Shown here one piece after another: positions 4,746 through 7,831 of a DNA stretch of 7,831 nt. Source of the DNA: Paracoccaceae bacterium (GTDB lineage: Bacteria > Pseudomonadota > Alphaproteobacteria > Rhodobacterales > Rhodobacteraceae); assembly GCA_003447515.1 (NCBI GenBank), contig DLZA01000223.1, forward strand, positions 1-7,831, given 5' to 3'. Position 1 is the stretch's first letter; the number at the start of each line of letters is the position of its first letter. Position numbers and translations under genes: made by a program. A model generated the notes under the pieces. The model was not told the DNA's origin. It searched no databases and was given only the letters and a program-made list of their open reading frames with translations.

Positions 4746-6403
4746 CGTTTGAACTTCGAGATTATCAGAAAGAAGCTGTCGATGGACTGTACAATTACTG
4801 GGCTGGAAAGGCTGGGGATAACCCACTGATCGTTGCTCCGACTGGATCTGGCAAGACGGCGATCATCGCGCAGATCATCATGGACGCCATGAGCTTCCCC
4901 GGCACACGGGTCTTGGTTGTGACGCATGTGAAGGAGCTGCTGGAGCAAGGGGCAAATGGGCTACTGAAGCTGTACCCAGAGGCTGATTTTGGCATGTACA
5001 GCGCAGGTTTAAAGCAGAAGGTTTTAGACCGCCCGATCACGTTTGCAGGCATCCAGAGCGTCTGGGAAAGGGCGTATGACATTGTGCCTGCACCTGACTT
5101 GGTTTTGATCGATGAGGCGCACTTACTGCCCAAGAACAGCGAGACACGATACAACAGGTTCATCACTGATCTGAAGGTGTGCAACCCACTGGTAAAGGTA
5201 GTTGGACTGACAGCCACGCCGTATCGATTAGACACGGGATACTTGCATAAAGGCGAAGGCGCGATCTTTGACGGGATCGCCCATGACATCCCTGTGGCCA
5301 TGCTAATGGAGCAAGGTTACCTGTCCCCGGTCATCTCGAAAGGTGGCGTAAAGCAGATTGATTTGACAGGTGTTGGCAAGCGTGGGGGAGAGTTTATCGA
5401 AAGCCAACTTGCGACTGCTGCGTCTGATCCAGAGCTGGTTGCTGCCACTGTCAAAGAGATCATTGATGTTGGGGCAGATCGAAAAAGCTGGCTGGTGTTC
5501 AGCAGCGGGGTCAATCACGCAAATATGTTGGCGGATGAGTTTGAGGATCATGGCATCGATGTGGGTGTTGTCACAGGTTCAGACAGTGGAGCTGTGCGTG
5601 AGAAGACCATTGCCGACTTCAAGAGCGGCAAGCTGCGATGCCTGATTAATGTGAACGTGCTTACGACTGGGTTCGATCATCCAGAGGTGGATCTGGTTGC
5701 GCTTATTCGAGCAACAGCTTCTACTGGCCTGTATGTTCAGATGGTGGGGCGCGGGACGCGGATCGCTGATGGTAAGGAAAACTGTCTGATCTTGGATTAC
5801 GGACAGAATGTCGAGCGTCACGGGTTCATCGATCAGGTGAAGCCCAAGGATAAAATGTCGGGTGGTGATGGCGAAGCTCCTGCCAAGCAGTGTGAGAAGT
5901 GCCAGACGATGGTTCATGCGGCCTGTCAGATATGCCCTGAGTGCGGGTTTGAGTTTCCTGCCCCGACACTAAACCACAGCTCAAGCAGCTATCGTGGGGC
6001 CATGCTATCGTCACAGGTGCAGTCTGAGTGGGTTGATGTGGATAGCGTGAGCTATCGGCGTCACAGGAAAGAAGGCAAGCCAGATAGTATTCGAGTGACG
6101 TACAGCTATGGCTTCTTTGAAGAGGTTTCGGAATGGCTATGTCCAGATCACGGGGGCTATGCAGCGGGACGGTATCAGGCTCGAAAAGCGTTACTTGGGG
6201 CCACTGCCAACACAACGGGTGATGCCTTGGATGAGGTTAGATTTTGGAAGAAGCCCAGCCGTGTGAAGGTAAAGCCATCTAGCCACAATCCGAAGTACAA
6301 AGAGATTGTGCAATTTGATTACACACAAGTGGAGAAAAAACATGAGGCGAAGACGCAGGGCGGTTACGCTGATCTCAGCGACCTCGAAGACATACCCTTC
6401 TGA
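4742..6403 (+). CDS. SF2 DEAH-box helicase (SSL2/type III restriction-like) with C-terminal zinc ribbon (553 aa)
   Basis: All SF2 motifs are present and intact. They are the Q-motif region R-D-Y-Q (6-9), Walker A APTGSGKT (32-39), motif Ia VLVVTH (57-62), DEAH (124-127), TAT (157-159), LVFSSGV (251-257), V-L-T-T-G-F-D-H-P (306-314) and QMVGRGTR (333-340). A zinc ribbon, C384-x2-C387...C398-x2-C401, follows. Beyond it lies a roughly 150-residue C-terminal region with no motif I recognise, ending acidic (L-S-D-L-E-D-I-P-F). Such helicases are common in phage replication blocks and translocate on or unwind DNA with ATP. Its Shine-Dalgarno is poor (AGGTGA only 3 bases from ATG), so translation probably depends on coupling through the ATGA overlap with the AT-rich nuclease gene. 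The last 62 bases overlap the VRR-NUC gene. Confidence 0.95.
   Translation: MTFELRDYQKEAVDGLYNYWAGKAGDNPLIVAPTGSGKTAIIAQIIMDAMSFPGTRVLVVTHVKELLEQGANGLLKLYPEADFGMYSAGLKQKVLDRPITFAGIQSVWERAYDIVPAPDLVLIDEAHLLPKNSETRYNRFITDLKVCNPLVKVVGLTATPYRLDTGYLHKGEGAIFDGIAHDIPVAMLMEQGYLSPVISKGGVKQIDLTGVGKRGGEFIESQLATAASDPELVAATVKEIIDVGADRKSWLVFSSGVNHANMLADEFEDHGIDVGVVTGSDSGAVREKTIADFKSGKLRCLINVNVLTTGFDHPEVDLVALIRATASTGLYVQMVGRGTRIADGKENCLILDYGQNVERHGFIDQVKPKDKMSGGDGEAPAKQCEKCQTMVHAACQICPECGFEFPAPTLNHSSSSYRGAMLSSQVQSEWVDVDSVSYRRHRKEGKPDSIRVTYSYGFFEEVSEWLCPDHGGYAAGRYQARKALLGATANTTGDALDEVRFWKKPSRVKVKPSSHNPKYKEIVQFDYTQVEKKHEAKTQGGYADLSDLEDIPF
6323..6344 (+). repeat. Translation-initiation repeat, copy 2 (before the VRR-NUC gene)
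   Basis: ACACAAGTGGAGAA at 6323-6336 is identical to 1720-1733, and the gap to the ATG at 6342 is again five bases. It supports the VRR-NUC start at 6342 rather than 6306. It lies within the helicase coding sequence near its end. Confidence 0.6.
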
Positions 6404-6725
6404 GCATGATGAACAGGTGGGTTTTGTTAATTGGTTTCGAGCTAAGTTCGCAGGGGTTTTGATCTTTGCCGTTCCCAATGGAGGCAAGAGATCGATCTCT
6501 GCTGGCAAGAAGTTCAAGGCAGAGGGCGTTGTGGCTGGGGTTCCAGATCTGTTTGTCCCTGAGTGGAATTTGTGGATTGAGATGAAGAGGGCAAGTGGTG
6601 GGCGACTTTCCCCCGATCAGAAGGAAATGATCTCTTACCTTGAAAGAATCGGTCACTGCGTGATTGTTGGGAAGGGCGCAGCAGATGCGTCTAAGAAAGT
6701 ATTGGAGTTAAAAAATGGAAAATGA
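6342..6725 (+). CDS. VRR-NUC domain nuclease (127 aa)
   Basis: The chosen start ATG at 6342 has GGAG at 6331-6334, 7 bases upstream. The frame is open further upstream (ATG at 6306), but that start lacks such a site and would add 12 residues of helicase-overlapping sequence. VRR-NUC motifs are clear: Glu24-Gln25 in S-E-H-D-E-Q, V-P-N-G-G-K-R (44-50), and G-V-P-D69-L-F followed by W-I-E80-M-K82, the catalytic D...E-x-K. Stand-alone phage VRR-NUC proteins of this size are dimeric, structure-selective nucleases that can cut Holliday junctions or flaps; substrate choice here is unknown. The N-terminus starts with five Arg in a row, a possible DNA contact. It overlaps the helicase by 62 bases and the next gene by 11. 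Confidence 0.9.
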   Translation: MRRRRRAVTLISATSKTYPSEHDEQVGFVNWFRAKFAGVLIFAVPNGGKRSISAGKKFKAEGVVAGVPDLFVPEWNLWIEMKRASGGRLSPDQKEMISYLERIGHCVIVGKGAADASKKVLELKNGK

Positions 6726-6900
6726 TCTAACCGCATTTCAAGCGTCACAGCTTCAATGGCTGCGATCTCAAGTTGACCGGGCGCAGGACGATAGCTTGCG
6801 TAAGGATGCGCAAAATAATGCGCAACATAAACTGTTTTATGCGCGTGAAGAATTGAGGATGTTTACTAGCAATCTTCGCAAGGCAGGTAAAAATATTTGA
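6715..6900 (+). CDS. Small helical protein, unknown function (61 aa), last gene of the operon
   Basis: ATG at 6715 lies 11 bases inside the VRR-NUC gene, with GGAG at 6704-6707 seven bases upstream. The product is almost entirely charged, predicted helix (F-Q-A-S-Q-L-Q-W-L-R-S-Q-V-D-R-A, then K-L-F-Y-A-R-E-E-L-R-M-F), probably a two-helix hairpin or coiled coil. No motif or Cys is present. The position suggests an accessory factor co-produced with the nuclease, but nothing in the sequence proves it. The operon ends here; a change of transcription unit follows. Confidence 0.78.
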   Translation: MENDLTAFQASQLQWLRSQVDRAQDDSLRKDAQNNAQHKLFYAREELRMFTSNLRKAGKNI

Positions 6901-6906
6901 TATAAA

Positions 6907-6924
6907 GGGGAAATTATTTTCCCC
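6907..6924 (+). terminator. Weak stem-loop after the operon, possible terminator
   Basis: GGGGAAA (6907-6913) pairs with TTTCCCC (6918-6924) around a TTAT loop, 7 bases after the last operon gene. No T-run follows on the plus strand (ACCCCCTT), so it is not a canonical rho-independent terminator. It may only slow polymerase or protect the 3' end. Confidence 0.35.
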
Positions 6925-6930
6925 ACCCCC

Positions 6931-6975
6931 TTGTAATCTGTGACAGATGTCATATATTAGTTATGTAGAGAGAGA
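6931..6975 (+). promoter_or_regulatory. 45-bp repeated promoter/operator element, copy 1
   Basis: This block is identical over 45 bases to 7435-7479. It contains a sigma70-like promoter: TTGTAA (6931-6936), a 16-bp spacer, then TATATT (6953-6958), five of six to the -10 consensus. A start near 6965 would open the transcript with GTAGAGAGAG. Inside the spacer is a perfect inverted repeat, TGACA-GA-TGTCA (6941-6952), a likely operator. Read another way, TGTGA-N6-TCATA (6939-6954) matches nine of ten CRP-site positions. A strong Shine-Dalgarno AAGGAG (6975-6980) and the protein start at 6988 follow. Confidence 0.75.
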
Positions 6976-6987
6976 AGGAGACTACAC

Positions 6988-7395
6988 ATGACTAACTCAA
7001 ATTTTACATACAACGATGGTGGCCGTGCCGCTACTGGCCGCAAGGGTTCCGCTGGCGACTGCGGTGTTCGCGCCATGTCAATCGCGTTGGGCCTCGACTA
7101 TGACGCCTGCTACAAAGAGTTGGCTCAAGCCAACAAAGATGCTGGCAACAAGAAGTCAGCTCGAAACGGATTGCCAAAATCTGTTTATGAGAAAGTGCTT
7201 AATAAGCATGGCTGGTTCTGGATGGCTGCGCCTAAGTTTGACGGGCGAAAATGCAAGGCATCAGATACCGAAGGTGTTTGCATCGCTCGTATGTCCAAGC
7301 ATTACTGCGCTGTCATTGAAGGCGTACCACAAGATACCTTCGATAGCTCGCAAAAGATGGTCTATGGCATCTGGGTCAACGAAATTAATCACTAA
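6988..7395 (+). CDS. Putative papain-like (C39-like) cysteine peptidase-fold phage protein (135 aa)
   Basis: A single-gene unit between the repeated promoter and a strong terminator, with AAGGAG 7 bases before the ATG. The G-D-C-G-V-R-A segment places Cys25 at the start of a helix (V-R-A-M-S-I-A-L-G). Further on is S-K-H-Y-C-A-V-I-E-G with His105, then D-T-F-D-S-S with Asp116 and Asp119. A Cys at a helix start, then His on a strand, then Asp is the papain/C39/transglutaminase-like arrangement, seen in small phage proteins that open with a similar D-C-x-V-R-A. The fold could equally serve a non-proteolytic role. Other Cys (41, 89, 98, 107) are scattered, not in metal-binding pairs. No signal peptide. 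High expression is expected from its promoter and ribosome site. Possible host-takeover or moron-type gene (inference). Confidence 0.72.
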   Translation: MTNSNFTYNDGGRAATGRKGSAGDCGVRAMSIALGLDYDACYKELAQANKDAGNKKSARNGLPKSVYEKVLNKHGWFWMAAPKFDGRKCKASDTEGVCIARMSKHYCAVIEGVPQDTFDSSQKMVYGIWVNEINH

Positions 7396-7401
7396 TAAAT
7401 T

Positions 7402-7423
7402 GGGGCTTCGGCCCCTTTTTTTT
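7402..7423 (+). terminator. Rho-independent terminator after the peptidase-like gene
   Basis: GGGGC (7402-7406), a stable TTCG tetraloop (7407-7410) and GCCCC (7411-7415) form a perfect GC stem. Eight T residues (7416-7423) follow directly. It lies 6 bases after the stop codon and only 11 bases before the second promoter copy, so it closes a monocistronic unit. Confidence 0.95.
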
Positions 7424-7434
7424 GCTTACCCCTA

Positions 7435-7479
7435 TTGTAATCTGTGACAGATGTCATATATTAGTTATGTAGAGAGAGA
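7435..7479 (+). promoter_or_regulatory. 45-bp repeated promoter/operator element, copy 2
   Basis: Identical to 6931-6975: TTGTAA (7435-7440), 16-bp spacer with TGACA-GA-TGTCA (7445-7456), TATATT (7457-7462), and the TGTAGAGAGAG leader (7468-7478). The two copies diverge right after the leader, where each gene has its own Shine-Dalgarno (here AGAGAGGA ending at 7482). It drives the partial gene at the right edge. Confidence 0.75.
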
Positions 7480-7488
7480 GGAAATACC

Positions 7489-7831
7489 ATGTACAACACA
7501 AAATTCACAACCGTTCAGGACTACGTTTCATCCGCAATCAACATGACTCAAGAGGATCAAACCTTTGCTGCTAAGTCTCATCAGAAAGAAGCTCTTGGTG
7601 AATTGAACAGCGGATACCAAATGCTTCGTGAAAACAATTTTCAATTTTCAATCGACAGCTTGTCACGCGAAGATTATTACGCAATCCCATTTGATCTTCA
7701 CCAGATCCGCGACAAGCACTTCCGCCTGTTTGATGAGGCGCACCACGCTGACTTGACAGATCTGATTACATTTCGCGTTTTGCTCAAAGAGCTTGAAGTT
7801 GTAAAGTCAGCTCCAAAGTCTGACCGCATCA
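7489..7831 (+). CDS. Unknown phage protein, N-terminal 114 residues, runs off the right edge
   Basis: ATG at 7489 follows the repeated promoter's leader with an AGAGGA ribosome site about 6 bases upstream. The frame stays open to the window end, so the C-terminus is missing. The visible part has no signal peptide or transmembrane segment. It looks helical and mixed-charge, with D-Y-V-S-S-A-I-N-M-T, then K-S-H-Q-K-E-A-L-G-E-L-N-S-G-Y, a hydrophobic D-Y-Y-A-I-P-F-D-L-H, and a His-rich H-F-R-L-F-D-E-A-H-H-A-D. I do not recognise a family. Sharing an identical promoter with the peptidase-like gene suggests the two are expressed together at the same stage of infection (inference). Confidence 0.8.
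   Translation, partial: MYNTKFTTVQDYVSSAINMTQEDQTFAAKSHQKEALGELNSGYQMLRENNFQFSIDSLSREDYYAIPFDLHQIRDKHFRLFDEAHHADLTDLITFRVLLKELEVVKSAPKSDRI

Noticed and set aside
4795..5301. Minus-strand 168-codon frame
   Set aside because: It is a shadow of the helicase core, where all SF2 motifs are read on the plus strand.
6306..6341. Upstream start for the VRR-NUC gene
   Set aside because: No ribosome site before 6306. The GGAG 7 bases before 6342, and its copy before 1739, favour the later start.
7016..7447. Plus-strand 143-codon frame overlapping the peptidase-like gene
   Set aside because: It lacks a ribosome site and runs through the terminator into the next promoter. The gene at 6988 has the strong Shine-Dalgarno and family-like motifs.
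6931..7479. The two 45-bp repeats as a CRISPR array or att sites
   Set aside because: There are only two copies, 504 bp apart, with a gene between. Each holds promoter boxes and sits immediately upstream of a start codon, and there is no integrase gene in view.
1..7831. tRNA, rRNA or riboswitch genes
   Set aside because: No cloverleaf-like or conserved RNA pattern was seen. The gaps between genes are 100 bases or less and are accounted for by leaders, promoters and hairpins.

Overview
The window looks like the replication/recombination block of a tailed phage or prophage. Almost every gene is short, tightly packed and linked to the next by ATGA or TAATG stop/start overlaps. The recognisable products form a typical phage DNA-metabolism set: primase-polymerase, RecA-like ATPase, DUF669-type protein, Cas4/RecB-like nuclease, SF2 helicase and VRR-NUC nuclease. 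There are no structural genes, tRNAs, rRNAs or CRISPR arrays. The host cannot be fixed from this sequence. A proteobacterial, perhaps aquatic, host is a guess based on the mid-range base composition, Shine-Dalgarno sites and gene content.

Layout. On the left (1-866, minus strand) lies a 59-aa helix-turn-helix protein whose stop overlaps the start of a primase-polymerase that runs off the left edge. A short divergent control region (867-966) separates these from a rightward operon (967-6900). Its order is: a small coiled-coil-like phage protein; a SleB-type cell-wall hydrolase; an overlooked 23-codon amphipathic peptide ORF; a RecA-like/AAA ATPase; a DUF669-like protein; a hairpin; a Cas4/RecB-like nuclease with two Cys clusters; an acidic helical small protein; a strikingly AT-rich small PD-(D/E)XK nuclease; a DEAH helicase with a zinc ribbon; a VRR-NUC nuclease; and a 61-aa helical protein.

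The right end (6901-7831) is organised differently. A 45-bp exactly repeated promoter/operator element occurs twice, 504 bp apart. The first copy drives a single 135-aa protein with a papain-like Cys/His/Asp pattern, which is followed by a textbook rho-independent terminator. The second copy drives another gene that runs off the right edge.

How the genes may work together (inference from families): the primase-polymerase and helicase open and prime the phage genome. The RecA-like ATPase and DUF669 protein handle single strands. The Cas4-like, VRR-NUC and small PD-(D/E)XK nucleases resect or cut branched DNA. The HTH protein and the repeated operator are candidates for the switch controlling these units. 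The most notable observations are the duplicated promoter cassette, the probable insertion of the AT-rich nuclease gene between two ATGACGTTT repeats, and the 23-aa ORF whose initiation region is copied in front of the VRR-NUC gene.
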